A stretch of DNA of 64,000 nucleotides from Zelonia costaricensis (lineage: Eukaryota > Euglenozoa > Kinetoplastea > Trypanosomatida > Trypanosomatidae): NCBI GenBank assembly GCA_030849075.1, contig JASAOO010003556.1, positions 1-64,000 on the forward strand, given 5' to 3'. The notes beneath the pieces are model-generated. The model saw only the letters and a list, made by a program, of their open reading frames with translations. It was not told where the DNA came from and did no database searches. The position numbers were made by a program, and so were the translations under genes. This document shows positions 9,233-18,982 of this stretch, in pieces (the first letter of the stretch is position 1; every line of letters begins with the position of its first letter).

Positions 9233-11779
9233 TCACACCAGCCGCACAAACCCGCGCCCGTTGTCGAGCGGGATGCAGAGGTGGGGGGACAGCGGCGCTG
9301 TCATCTCCATCACCACCGTAGCCGAGGCCATCACCGTGCCCTCCTCGTCGAGAACCAGGAAGAAGATCATGCCAGTGCTGGTGTTGCGCGGCATGAGCAC
9401 GGCGGTGGTGCTGGCGTCCGGGGCGTAGAAGGAGATGGTGCGCTCGCCCACGATGGCCTCCGCCGGCTCCTGTGTGAGAGAGAAGACGGCGTCAAAAGAC
9501 TGGTCAGAGTGCCAGACGTTGATGCTGGCGGCGCTCTGCTCCGGCTCCAGCTGCATGGACAGGCTGTGCAGCGTCCAGTGCCGCGGTGCTGCCGGGCTCG
9601 CCGAAGCGGCGGCCGTCTGGTAGCTCGTGTGCAGAAGCTGCAGCCACTCGCGGTGCTCCATGAAGTGGATGGCGTCGCGCTCGAGGTACGCGGCGATGAG
9701 AACATCCTCGCAGTAAAAGCCGGAGGTGTACGCGAGCGGGGCGTTGCCAGCCATCGGCCACTCCGACGTCCACGCTGCCGTGTCAGACGCGCCCTCACCC
9801 CACTCCGCCTCCATCTCGTCCCACATGTCGGTGGTGTCCGTCAGACGCCACGGCGAGGTTTGCGCGCACGGGGTGTCGCGGAACGCAAACCCCTCGCGCA
9901 CCAGCGTCTCCCCCTTGCGGAGGTCCTGCCGGCTCTCCCGCTCCCACTCCTCCAGCACACCGCGGCGCACCACCGCCATCACCGCCTCCACGTCGGCGCC
10001 CACGAGCCGCCGCGCCAACTCTTCGTCAGCGCACAGCTGCGCAATCGCGACATCGAGCCTGAAGTTGCGCTCCTCCCGCTCGAGGCGGCTGCGCCGCTGC
10101 CGCTCACGCAGGCCCAGTTGGTGGCACGCGAGGTCGCGCCGCCTCAGCGCCTCCTCACGCAACACGAGCGCCCGGAACTCGTCCTCCAGCCGCGAGAGGG
10201 GGCGAGCCGCATCGGACATGAAGGAGTGTGCCAGGGTCTGGCGGAATGGCAGGAGCACATCGACCACGGCAGTCGACTCCTCCCGCTCGACGTGCACGCG
10301 CGCCGCCTGCTCCGCCGCCACGAGCCGCTCCGCCCCCTGCACGTAGAAGACGCACATGTACTGTTCCCGGCACGCAGCAAAGCAGCTCGCCTCCTCCTCC
10401 TCGATCAGCCGGCGCGCCTCGCCGGCTTGTAGGCATACCTTAGCCAGCAAGTACTCGATCTTCAACGCGAGACGCTCCTGCGCCTCGGCGCCGCGCACCG
10501 CGCGACCCGCCGTCACCTCTGCCGCAGCCAGCACCGCGACGCGCTGCAGTGCGGCCTGCTGGTGCCGCCACATATGCGACTCGCGAGCAAGGGCGTTGAT
10601 GGTGCTGCCCTCCTCCGCAGCGATGGCCCGGGCACCGGTGATGTAGTCCGTGCACAGGCTACGCCGCTGCATGCGGTGGCTGGAGAGCATGGCCATGTGC
10701 GTGTGCGAGGCCGACAGCATGGCGCCAAACGCTGCACGCTGCTGGTCTGCGATGTCGCGCCTGACAAGCAGCTCAATCTTGCAGAAAACGCTCATCATGT
10801 CAGGGTCTTTCGTGATCTCCTTGTAGACATCGCGCCAGCCGAGCAAGAACGCCTGCGCGATGGGCCGGAAGCTCGCCTGCTCCTGCTCCTCTACCATGAG
10901 CCGCAGCCGCTGCTCTGACTCCACGCACGCGTGCACCAGCGCGGCGCAGTCGTCAACCGCGGTGCGCTGCATCGTCGTGTGGCCCGCGTCTGAGAGCAGC
11001 AGCACGTCGCGCTGGATTGTCGCCGTGAAGTTTGCCTTGGCCTCCTGCATGAGGAGCAGGCCGTGCAGCTCGTACAGGCGCGCCACGGCGGAGCGGTCTT
11101 GCTCCTCCTGCCACTCCAGCAGCCGGCGCGCGCGCTCCACGCTGCGTGAGTGATCGACACACCACAGGTGCCCCGACAAACGATCCTGCACCACAATCTC
11201 ACGCTGCAGCGCGTCGCCGAGCTCGATGACGCGGCGGCACTGCAGCTCCTCGCGCGCGCAGCTCTCCAGCGCGGCGAAGTCGTCGCGAGTCTGCGACTCC
11301 ACCAGACTGAGCCGCGCTGCCAGCAGCTGGAAGCGCGCCGTCTGCCGCGCCGCACGCTCTCCTGCGCGCAGCCGCCGCCTCGCCAGCTCCTCCAGCAGCT
11401 GAAGATGAATCAGCTCGAACGGCGCCGTCGCCATCGCGTAGTACCGCTCTATCAGCTCGCGTCGCGCCGTGGCCTCGGCGGCCTCGAGCACCTCGACCTC
11501 GCGCAGCGCGCACTCCTCCGCGTAGGCGCGATTCAGCAGCTTCGTCCGGCATCGCGTCTCCTGTGCGTCAACGAGGCCGCGCAACTCCGTCTCATACGAG
11601 GACAGCGCATCGACGTTTGTGAGGGACTTGAGCTCGGCTACGATGCGGCGCGTGCGCCACGCGAGGTTGCGTGCGGGCGGGTGCGGCACGAGCGCTGGGG
11701 GCTGCGCCGCAGCCAGCATTGTCTGCAGCGCCGTGCGGATGGCGCCGTCGCTGGGCCGATCCACGGGAAGCGATGCCAT
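9233..11779 (-). CDS. Conserved hypothetical protein, long Arg/Glu/Ala-rich helical region plus C-terminal beta-rich domain
   Basis: Predicted 848-aa protein that I do not recognise. Residues from about 40 to 635 are dense in Arg, Glu, Ala and Leu with few Pro or Gly, as in long helices or interrupted coiled coils (for example REVEVLEAAEATARRELIE and LRLMVEEQEQASF). From about 640 on the character changes to mixed, Trp- and Thr-containing sequence with alternating hydrophobic residues (ISFYAPDAS, GMIFFLVLDEEG, MASATVVMEM), which suggests a beta-rich globular domain. There is no signal peptide or membrane segment. The domain order suggests a cytoskeletal or flagellar structural protein, but that is inference only. 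ATG at 11779 is clear; a CA-type repeat (sense) lies 32 bp upstream of it. Confidence 0.8.
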   Translation of the reverse strand: MASLPVDRPSDGAIRTALQTMLAAAQPPALVPHPPARNLAWRTRRIVAELKSLTNVDALSSYETELRGLVDAQETRCRTKLLNRAYAEECALREVEVLEAAEATARRELIERYYAMATAPFELIHLQLLEELARRRLRAGERAARQTARFQLLAARLSLVESQTRDDFAALESCAREELQCRRVIELGDALQREIVVQDRLSGHLWCVDHSRSVERARRLLEWQEEQDRSAVARLYELHGLLLMQEAKANFTATIQRDVLLLSDAGHTTMQRTAVDDCAALVHACVESEQRLRLMVEEQEQASFRPIAQAFLLGWRDVYKEITKDPDMMSVFCKIELLVRRDIADQQRAAFGAMLSASHTHMAMLSSHRMQRRSLCTDYITGARAIAAEEGSTINALARESHMWRHQQAALQRVAVLAAAEVTAGRAVRGAEAQERLALKIEYLLAKVCLQAGEARRLIEEEEASCFAACREQYMCVFYVQGAERLVAAEQAARVHVEREESTAVVDVLLPFRQTLAHSFMSDAARPLSRLEDEFRALVLREEALRRRDLACHQLGLRERQRRSRLEREERNFRLDVAIAQLCADEELARRLVGADVEAVMAVVRRGVLEEWERESRQDLRKGETLVREGFAFRDTPCAQTSPWRLTDTTDMWDEMEAEWGEGASDTAAWTSEWPMAGNAPLAYTSGFYCEDVLIAAYLERDAIHFMEHREWLQLLHTSYQTAAASASPAAPRHWTLHSLSMQLEPEQSAASINVWHSDQSFDAVFSLTQEPAEAIVGERTISFYAPDASTTAVLMPRNTSTGMIFFLVLDEEGTVMASATVVMEMTAPLSPHLCIPLDNGRGFVRLV

Positions 11780-11816
11780 GCGGCGTCAACGTGCGTCTGT
11801 CTTGTGAGCGTGTGTG

Positions 11817-11848
<32 letters not shown>

Positions 11849-12604
11849 TGCTTCTCAAAGGAGAGTTCGACAACGTCGGGGCACGCGTACGTTTTTTCAC
11901 TGTTTGGTGCCCTCGACGTGTAGAGCGAGCGGCGGGGAGCGGTGCGACTGCAGCCACTACGAAGGGGAGTTGAATTTTTAAAAAGCTGGACAACCCCGCG
12001 CGAGAAACGGAAGTGGGGAGCAGTGCTCACCGGCGAAGCGCACCAAGGGAGGGAGGCACATGGAATGGGAGGGAGAGGAAGGGGAGAAAGGAGCCCGCGA
12101 GACATCGGGCACGCAGCTGCCCTACGCGTCGCACGGTCAAGGTCATGCGTTGCCCCTCACCGTCTCTCCTCAGCTGTACGCGTTGGACGCCACGTACTCA
12201 TCGGGTGACCACATGTGCGTGGCCTCACTTGTCACGGCGAGCCCACACGCACACACAAACACGCACAGACACACAGCTGGCAACACAAGTATCCTCTTGC
12301 TTGCCCCTCTTTAGCGGGTTTTGCGTCTTGGGACTGTACAAGGGGATTACATTACTCGACGGACAAACGGACTCATGAGCCGAGGGGGGGGGGCACGGGG
12401 AGGAGAGCGGGCCGGCCGCCGCAGATGCCACCACCTCCGCTCGCGGGCCCGTGCGGAGCCCACGCGCCTTCACTCCTCCCCCCCCTCCTTTTCCCCCACC
12501 ATCCCTCTCAACGCAATGGAGCGCACACAGCCACTCTGCAGAGGAGGCAGCACACAGGTTGCTGCGCTTCTCCCCTGTGCACGGCAAAGTTGCACGCCGC
12601 GCAC
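11780..12604. other. Intergenic region with imperfect (TG)n and G10
   Basis: Imperfect TG repeat at 11811-11850 close to the 848-aa gene start, CA-rich stretch at 12247-12273 and a G10 run at 12384-12393. No gene seen. Confidence 0.6.
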
Positions 12605-13582
12605 TTACGGCGCCACCGCCTCAGCCTTCACGAAGCAGATGGCGCGGTAGAGGGTGACCAGAGCCAGCTCGGCCGCACTCAGCTTGTTGCCTTTGTTGAC
12701 CTTCCAGTTCGCCGAGTAGTCTCGCACAAAGTCGGCGAATGGCTTCGACACCGACGGGCAAAGCCGCAGCTGCGCCTCCGCGGCGGCCTGCACCACCGTC
12801 TCATACGGCACCACGTACTCGGCGCAGTCCACGAAGCCCTCCAGATGGAAGTGGTACTCCGTGCCGGTTGCCAGCACGGCGGTGCCGTCAGCGGTGGTGC
12901 CATACTGCGGCGGCTCTGGAAATGTGATGCGGTACAGGTCGCCGCCCAGCTCGTCCGCCGCTGCCCGCGCGGAGAGGGTGGCGATGTCGACTGTGGTGAT
13001 CAGCACCACACCGCCAGGGGCGAGGGCGTCGGCGATGACGGTCAGGACGCTGCGAATGAGCTCGGCACTCCTGCACGCGTAGTGGAAGGCAAACTGAATC
13101 GTCACAACGTTGTAGCGGCCGAAGTGTGGCGAGCGCGGCAGCGTCTCTCGCAAAAAAGGTTCGGCAAAGCAGTCGGCAACGGTGAAGGAGGCGCTGCACC
13201 GTGGCGGCCGATCCGCCGCTGCCACCATCTCCTTGCACCGCTGCTCCGCCTCGCTGATGCACTCCGTGGACACGTCATAGCAGTCATAGACGGCGGTGTG
13301 CAGCACCGATGCGGGGGCCCGCGGGTTGCCCTGCGCGGGGCTGCGCATGAAGAACCACTTGCCGATGTCGCCGCCGCGCCCGCTGCCAAGGTCTAGCACT
13401 GACGCGCCCACAGCCGGCGAGGCTGACGCGTTGGCGGCGACGCGGTCGAGGGCGAATTGAATGAGCGACTTCTTGACGAAGTTGTTAAAGTGGCGGAAGG
13501 CCACCTGCTGGCTACTCCAGTCTCCCTTGCGTTGCCGCGTCACCGCGTCGTACGACGTCGCCGCCGCGTTGCCCTGCGACAT
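12605..13582 (-). CDS. CMT1: mRNA cap guanine-N7 methyltransferase (monofunctional CMT1 type)
   Basis: Predicted 325-aa SAM-dependent enzyme that methylates N7 of the cap guanosine, here the first step of the cap structure on the spliced leader and on U-snRNA-type caps. SAM motif I is VLDLGSGRGGDIGKWF at 62-77. The family motif NVVTIQFAFHYACRSAELI follows near residue 166, and EYHFHLEGFVDCAEYVVPYE near the C-terminus matches the conserved Y-x-F-x-L...vd..EYlv block. Its length equals the single-domain methyltransferase described in trypanosomes, in contrast to the large guanylyltransferase-methyltransferase fusion. ATG at 13582 is the only plausible start. Nuclear location is inferred. Confidence 0.93.
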   Translation of the reverse strand: MSQGNAAATSYDAVTRQRKGDWSSQQVAFRHFNNFVKKSLIQFALDRVAANASASPAVGASVLDLGSGRGGDIGKWFFMRSPAQGNPRAPASVLHTAVYDCYDVSTECISEAEQRCKEMVAAADRPPRCSASFTVADCFAEPFLRETLPRSPHFGRYNVVTIQFAFHYACRSAELIRSVLTVIADALAPGGVVLITTVDIATLSARAAADELGGDLYRITFPEPPQYGTTADGTAVLATGTEYHFHLEGFVDCAEYVVPYETVVQAAAEAQLRLCPSVSKPFADFVRDYSANWKVNKGNKLSAAELALVTLYRAICFVKAEAVAP

Positions 13583-14170
13583 CTGCCGACGTGCTCGCAG
13601 AGAAACTGTGGAACGGAAGGAAGAGAAAACGTATGTTAGTCACTAAGTTGGTGTGGGGCAAGATCCTGATGCGTGCCCATACGCTGTTTGAGGGGGGGAC
13701 CTCACAGCCGATTGAGCGAGTCTCCGGCTCCACTGCAAAGAGGCGTGTGTGTGTATGTGTGTGTGTGTGTGTGTGAGGAGGGGGGAAAGGGAGGGAGGGA
13801 GGCGTTGAAGGAGAATAGCGAAAGAAGAACGCAACCACAGCGGGGAGGAGGGAGGAAGTACTGCACCGCGCTGGCGCCGCGGACCACTGTCGCGCATCAG
13901 AGAGGCACACGGTCATACAATGAAGAGGAGCTGGAGGCCACCAAGGACGGCACGGCGGCGCCGCCGTCCCTTCGGCATGGCTCTTCTGTCCTGCGAACGA
14001 CACCGCGCCGCGCCGACTTATGCCGCGGCACGTGCGCCGTTGAGGTGTGGCATGTGCAAAGCGTGCAATCGAGTGCGAGCACGATGAAAACAAGCGCCGG
14101 ACAGCATCAGGCGCCTACAGGCCATCCAGCAACGAGAAAGCAACCAAACGTGTCTACCACACAGTGCACG
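13583..14170. other. Intergenic region with (GT)n
   Basis: A nearly perfect GT repeat at 13745-13775 lies about 165 bp upstream of the CMT1 start and is followed by a long purine-rich stretch (13775-13860) that would be polypyrimidine in the transcript. No gene seen. Confidence 0.6.
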
Positions 14171-15271
14171 CTACGCGCCTCCGTGCTGTGCAAGAAGCGC
14201 TAGGGCCTGGTGCAGCCGACGCATCACTACGGTGGAGAGGCACAGCGTCTGATTGCTAGCCGCGTCGGTGGAGAGGTCGAACCCGCACCACCGCAGGAGG
14301 TGCGCGGCAGCGTCGACGAGGAGGATGGAGTCACGGAACGTCTTGGTGGAGACGCGCAGCGTGCGCTTCTTCATGTCGAAAGGGTCTGCCGCGATGTTGC
14401 CCAGGATGAGGCGCAACGTGCGCACACACTCGTGGGTCTGCTCCGCGGGGAGGTGCTGGAAGATGCCCTCGACAATCGACTGTGCACTCGGCGCAAGCTC
14501 GCCGGCGAACACGGCGTCCAGCTTGCTCTCCTGCGAGGAGGCCGCCGTGATCGCGCCCAGATCCCACGCAGCGGCGCCACCGGCGGTGTCCGAAGCTGAA
14601 GCAGCCGACGGTGCGGCACCCTGAAGCTGGGCCAGCTTGTCCGCCGCCTCAGCACGGGCCTTGGCGGCCGCCTCCTCGAACTCTTTCTCAGCAAGCGTAA
14701 GTGCCTCGTCCTTGCTGTGTCCCTTGCGCTCATAGCGGTCGGCGGCGAGCTGGATCTTGATGCGGCGGCGCGCGTCGAGGTCGGCGGCTTTTTCCCGCCG
14801 GGCCTCCTCGACATCCATCTTGCGGCGAGCATCCTCCATCTCGTTCTTCATCTGAGCCATCTTGCGACCCATTACGAGCCGCTCCCGCTCCTTGCGCTGC
14901 AGCTCCATGCGCTCCTCCTCTTTGTTGCGGCGCACCTTCTCCTGCAGCTCACGCACCTTCGCCTCCCGCTCCGCCTCTGTCAGGACGCGCTTTGCCTTGA
15001 TGATCACCTCGACGCCATCAACCAGCGCCGTGTCGAGCTCGGGGTGCCCCTCGTGCATCTGGATCCACTGCGTGCACGTCGCCTCGTCGACGCATCCAGA
15101 CACGATCGACTTCTTGATAGCGTTCTCGCTGAAGCCGCGCGCTGTGAGGGCGTCGAAGAGGGTCTGGCTGATAGAGTAGGTGTTGCCGTCGCTCTCGTCC
15201 GACGAGGACGGCTGCGGGGGCGCGGCAACGTGAGGCTCCCCCGAGGGGGGCGGCGTGTCCTCGCTGCTCAT
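14171..15271 (-). CDS. UBA-PUB domain protein, probable p97/VCP cofactor
   Basis: Predicted 366-aa protein with three parts. An N-terminal UBA-like domain (about residues 32-80: LFDALTARGFSENAIKKSIV then TCTQWIQMHEGHPELD) should bind ubiquitin. A highly charged helical region follows (about 88-205, EREAKVRELQEKVRRNKEEER and similar), probably a single alpha helix or coiled coil. The C-terminus (about 262-360: CVRTLRLILGNIAADPFDMKKRTLRVS then AHLLRWCGF) matches the PUB domain, which binds the tail of p97/VCP or the HRD machinery. The combination resembles UBXN-type cofactors but with PUB in place of UBX. The frame is open to 15472, but the upstream part is His/Pro-rich low-complexity; ATG at 15271 (MSSEDTPPP) is a better start. 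The function in ubiquitin-dependent p97 work is inferred. Confidence 0.8.
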   Translation of the reverse strand: MSSEDTPPPSGEPHVAAPPQPSSSDESDGNTYSISQTLFDALTARGFSENAIKKSIVSGCVDEATCTQWIQMHEGHPELDTALVDGVEVIIKAKRVLTEAEREAKVRELQEKVRRNKEEERMELQRKERERLVMGRKMAQMKNEMEDARRKMDVEEARREKAADLDARRRIKIQLAADRYERKGHSKDEALTLAEKEFEEAAAKARAEAADKLAQLQGAAPSAASASDTAGGAAAWDLGAITAASSQESKLDAVFAGELAPSAQSIVEGIFQHLPAEQTHECVRTLRLILGNIAADPFDMKKRTLRVSTKTFRDSILLVDAAAHLLRWCGFDLSTDAASNQTLCLSTVVMRRLHQALALLAQHGGA

Positions 15272-15943
15272 GCTCACCGCGGCGCTAGGCGTGGCGGAGG
15301 TGAGGCGGGTTTGTTCGTGTGTCACCGTGGCTGCGTAGTGGCAGCGGTGCGCAGGCCACGGCGGCGTTGGAAGAGGAGAGGGGTGCACAGGAGCGTGACG
15401 GGGGCGGCGGGATGGATAGGCGGCAAGGCCGGCGGTGTCGAAGTGCGTGACGTGTGGCACACAGATGAGCACAAGCTATTCAGCCGTCAGTGTGGGCCCG
15501 AGGGGGGAGAGAGGGCGAGGAAGAGAGGGAAAAAGCCGCGGGTGTGGCACGAGGGGGGTGCAGTAGAGACGGAATGAAGCAGCTAGCAAAGCACGCGAAG
15601 GTGTCCGCCACAAGTCGGAGAAGATCAGACGATAGAGCAGCCAAGGCAACTCCAAATGGTGAAGCGGATGTTGAGCGGGGAGGGGCGGGCATGACACCCA
15701 ACAGCGAAGCCCTGCCGACCTCACACGGGTGCTGGTCCTCGCAATGCACCGGCGCCATTCTCGAGTTCTCCCGAAGCCGCCAGAGCTGCGCGGTGGCACG
15801 AATCGAGCGTTCACGCGGGACAGCGCGCTGCGAGGTTTGGCGACGCAACTTCAACGCGGTAGGGTGAGGTGAGGAGGAGGGAAGACAACGAAGGCGCTCT
15901 CGGCAAGCGGAGGAGAGCACGGTGCGACGATTGCTGCGCCTCG
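15272..15943. other. Intergenic region, SCYL2-like gene to UBA-PUB gene
   Basis: Purine-rich plus strand at 15495-15540 and 15870-15900, possible processing signals. No gene or notable repeat. Confidence 0.55.
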
Positions 15944-17890
15944 CTACGCGAAGAGCGAGTCGAAGACGTCGTCGTTCGTGCGACGGGCCGGAGGGGCGCC
16001 AGGCGCAGGGGGCGCCGGGGCTGGAGTGTGTGCCGGCGGGCCGTACGGCACCGGCGGCGCTGCCGAGTGCGGGGTGAAGGGCGCGAACGGGTCGGTCGGT
16101 ACTGGCGCAGGCGGCGGTGCGACCCCGCTACTGACACCGGCAAACGCCTGGGCGTAGGCAACCACGGAGGTCACGGCAAACCGCCGCACCGTCGCGTTGG
16201 TGTGCAGCAGGAGCGGACACAGCAGCGGAATGGACCGTGTGGCACGGTGTTCGGGTGCCATCTTGTCCTGAATATCCTTGAGCAGCCGCAGCATGTAGTC
16301 CACCTGCATTGCCGTGTAGGAGGCGGCGGTGCCGGAGATGCTGCGCGCCAGACTCGCCTCCACGTCCATCTTCGTCTCGGTGGTAGCGAAGCCGAGAAGC
16401 TTCTCGAGACACTGGAAGGCGATGGCGAAGAACTCCGCGCTCGACGCAGCGACCCGCAGCAGCCGCGCGGCGATGTCGCTCGGCAGGTTGAGCTTCACGG
16501 TGGGCGTCTGCGCGAGCACGTCGCGCAGCCACTCGAGGCTGCCTTTCTGCAGGCGCTCGTTTCCGTCGCACTGCATCAATTTGAGAATGAAGGGGACGAC
16601 CAGCGTCGCCTTGTCCTCAACACTGGTGAAGTGCTTGCTCAGCCCGTCGCGCTTCTGCGTCACCTGCTCGGCGTACACGGCGGTCCGCTCCATCGACGGG
16701 GCCCGGATGATGGCGGTGAGCAGTGACACGAAGTACTCCCGCAGGGCGCGGTCGAAGTTGTCGCCGCTCACGGCGTTGGCGCACAGGAGAAGAATCGGCA
16801 GTACAAAGCGCAGCATCGCGTCGACGCGGCTCTCGCGCACCATCAGCGGCACCACACTGGACAACACGACCGCCTCGCAGAAGGTGGACTGCGTCAGTCC
16901 GTCGTACAGACCCTTGAGCACGCGAAAGCGCGTCTCGCTCTCGAGGGTGTCGAAGACGGCCAGCGCTGTCAGCGTCTTCATGTCGGGGGTCGCGAAGGGG
17001 CCGGTCTCGACGACAGTGGCGATGGGCGGGCGCGGCAGGCGCAAGGCCCCGGGAGGGAAGTAGCGCGACAGCACCGCCTCCGCGGCGGCCAGCTGGCGCG
17101 GCTGCTCTTGCGCGTTGCCGGCGCAGTTGAAGAGGCGCTTCTCTGTCAACACCTCCGCCGTCACAACCAAGAAGCAGAAGGTGTCGCTGTCAGGGAAGAC
17201 GAGCGGTGCAGAGCCCGACGGAAACAGGCCGCTGCCGCCGCCGCTGCTCTGCCTCATGCAGAATTCCACGTACTCCGGCGGCGTGTAGTCGAGAAGCGGG
17301 GCCGCGACACTGCGGAAGGGAAACTGAGGTGGCGCCGCAGTGCCCAGCTGGGCCCGCGGCACGGCGAAGCAGAGGTCGCCTACCTTCCAGCGCCCATCTT
17401 CGACCACGTAGACGGAGGAGAGCGCGAAGTTGGTGAGAAGCAGCTCCGCCTTCTCCTGCAGGAAGCGAATCGCCTCGGCGCAGTGGCACAGGCCGAGGAG
17501 CTTCACCTGCAGCGGCATATCGTGCACGTTCTCGGACGCCAGCACCGCCGACACACGCTCCGTCACAAACCAGATCTTCTTCTTCTCCTCCACCACCTGG
17601 CCCTCGATGCTGAGAACGCCAGGGTGGCGCACGTGGGTCAGCAGCGCGACGCTGCTCTTCACAGTCGCGATCATTGCGAGCGCCTCATCCGGCGCACAGC
17701 GCTCCAGCAGCCGCTTCGTGTGCAGCGTGAAGATGGAGACCTTCTTGTTATTGGCCCGCACGACGGCGTCGCACTTCTCGAACATGTAGCCGCGCCCGCA
17801 CAGCGTTGGGGCTGCGGTGTCCACCGTATACGCGTACATGGGGTCGGACGAGATGGCCGACGCCACCGTCTGCTTGAATTGCTTGAACAT
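15944..17890 (-). CDS. SCY1-like pseudokinase (SCYL2/CVAK104-like)
   Basis: Predicted 648-aa protein. Residues about 30-300 align with the kinase-like domain of SCYL proteins: VALLTHVRHPGVLSIEG (81-97) and KKIWFVTERVSAVLAS (104-119) match the SCYL2 block 'LtrlRHPrLLtv...CTEPv'. Catalytic features are absent: the VAIK position reads KVSIFTLHTKRL (50-61), the HRD loop is LLLTNFALSSVYV, and DFG is replaced by GDLCF. Helical HEAT-like repeats follow to about 560, then a Pro/Ala-rich tail with a DPFAPF motif at 600-605, a type known to bind the AP-2 alpha ear. In animals SCYL2 acts in clathrin traffic between endosomes and Golgi; the same role here is inference. ATG at 17890 (MFKQFKQTVASAI) was chosen over an upstream open frame to 18082. 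Confidence 0.85.
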   Translation of the reverse strand: MFKQFKQTVASAISSDPMYAYTVDTAAPTLCGRGYMFEKCDAVVRANNKKVSIFTLHTKRLLERCAPDEALAMIATVKSSVALLTHVRHPGVLSIEGQVVEEKKKIWFVTERVSAVLASENVHDMPLQVKLLGLCHCAEAIRFLQEKAELLLTNFALSSVYVVEDGRWKVGDLCFAVPRAQLGTAAPPQFPFRSVAAPLLDYTPPEYVEFCMRQSSGGGSGLFPSGSAPLVFPDSDTFCFLVVTAEVLTEKRLFNCAGNAQEQPRQLAAAEAVLSRYFPPGALRLPRPPIATVVETGPFATPDMKTLTALAVFDTLESETRFRVLKGLYDGLTQSTFCEAVVLSSVVPLMVRESRVDAMLRFVLPILLLCANAVSGDNFDRALREYFVSLLTAIIRAPSMERTAVYAEQVTQKRDGLSKHFTSVEDKATLVVPFILKLMQCDGNERLQKGSLEWLRDVLAQTPTVKLNLPSDIAARLLRVAASSAEFFAIAFQCLEKLLGFATTETKMDVEASLARSISGTAASYTAMQVDYMLRLLKDIQDKMAPEHRATRSIPLLCPLLLHTNATVRRFAVTSVVAYAQAFAGVSSGVAPPPAPVPTDPFAPFTPHSAAPPVPYGPPAHTPAPAPPAPGAPPARRTNDDVFDSLFA

Positions 17891-18925
17891 CGCCCCAGCT
17901 CTGGAGCACTCTACCCAGCAGCCGAGGAAGTGTACAATGCGGCGTGTGTCGCCGTGTGAGCTCCTCACTCCCACCGAGCGAGCCGGAAACGCACCGGTGA
18001 TCCTCGTCGAGCGGCGCGCCCCAGCGGGTGAGAGGGGAGAGAGAGAACAAAAAGGCGAGTATAGCCGTGAAGAGAAAAACAAAGCAGAGGCGCAGCGGGT
18101 GGGCTCGAGTCCACGGGTCGCGGAGCGCGTGTGATCGACTCAGCGCCACCTTGCGTACCCGCCTAGGCCGACCCTCTCTCCGGGCCAGCCGTGTTAACGG
18201 AAAAGATTGAGGTGCAGAGGTGCTCTCTGACGTAGGAGCCTCGCGGCTCTCTCCTGTGCGAGCTCTGAAGGAGCCGAGGGAGGGGGGCGAGCATGGAAGA
18301 AACGGAAGTGGGGCGGAAGCAAGAGGTGAACGAGATTCGCAGAGACGAGCACCACGGGTGGGCGAGAAGCGCGGACGCGGTCTGCAGCGAAACAGCTGCC
18401 AGCAAGGCGAGCGGAGCCTCACATACGGCCACCGCGCTGCGCGTGGAAGCGCACGTTTACGGTCCCGTCGTCTGAGTGGGGGGGGCGAGGAAGAAGGGTT
18501 GAGCTCTTCTTTCGCAACGCGCAACGCTGCCCGCAGTGCGGCAAATTTGAGCCCACAGCCGTGTGCGGTCCTCTACGCGACGGCGAGCCTCTGACAACTG
18601 GCTGGGGCGGGATCGGTGGTTTGAGCCATGCGTGACTTCGCCTGTTGCGTTGCGACCACGAAAGCGATGCAGGACGGAGTGAGGGGAGGGGAGAGGAGGG
18701 GGGCGGATGTACTGGTACACGGGACACCGCCGCGACTCGATGGAAAGCAGGTTCGCCCAGCGGCACACTATGGAGAGGAGGGGTGCGGTGAGCAGCCGCG
18801 GATGTGGGGGGGGGGGGGGGGAGATGGAGAGGGGGTGGGACGCGTCGCTCAAAGACGCGCCGCTCAGCAGATTCACACACACGCAAAGCGGACGCACAAG
18901 TGTGCATCGAGAAGTCTCCCACACG

Positions 18926-18982
<57 letters not shown>

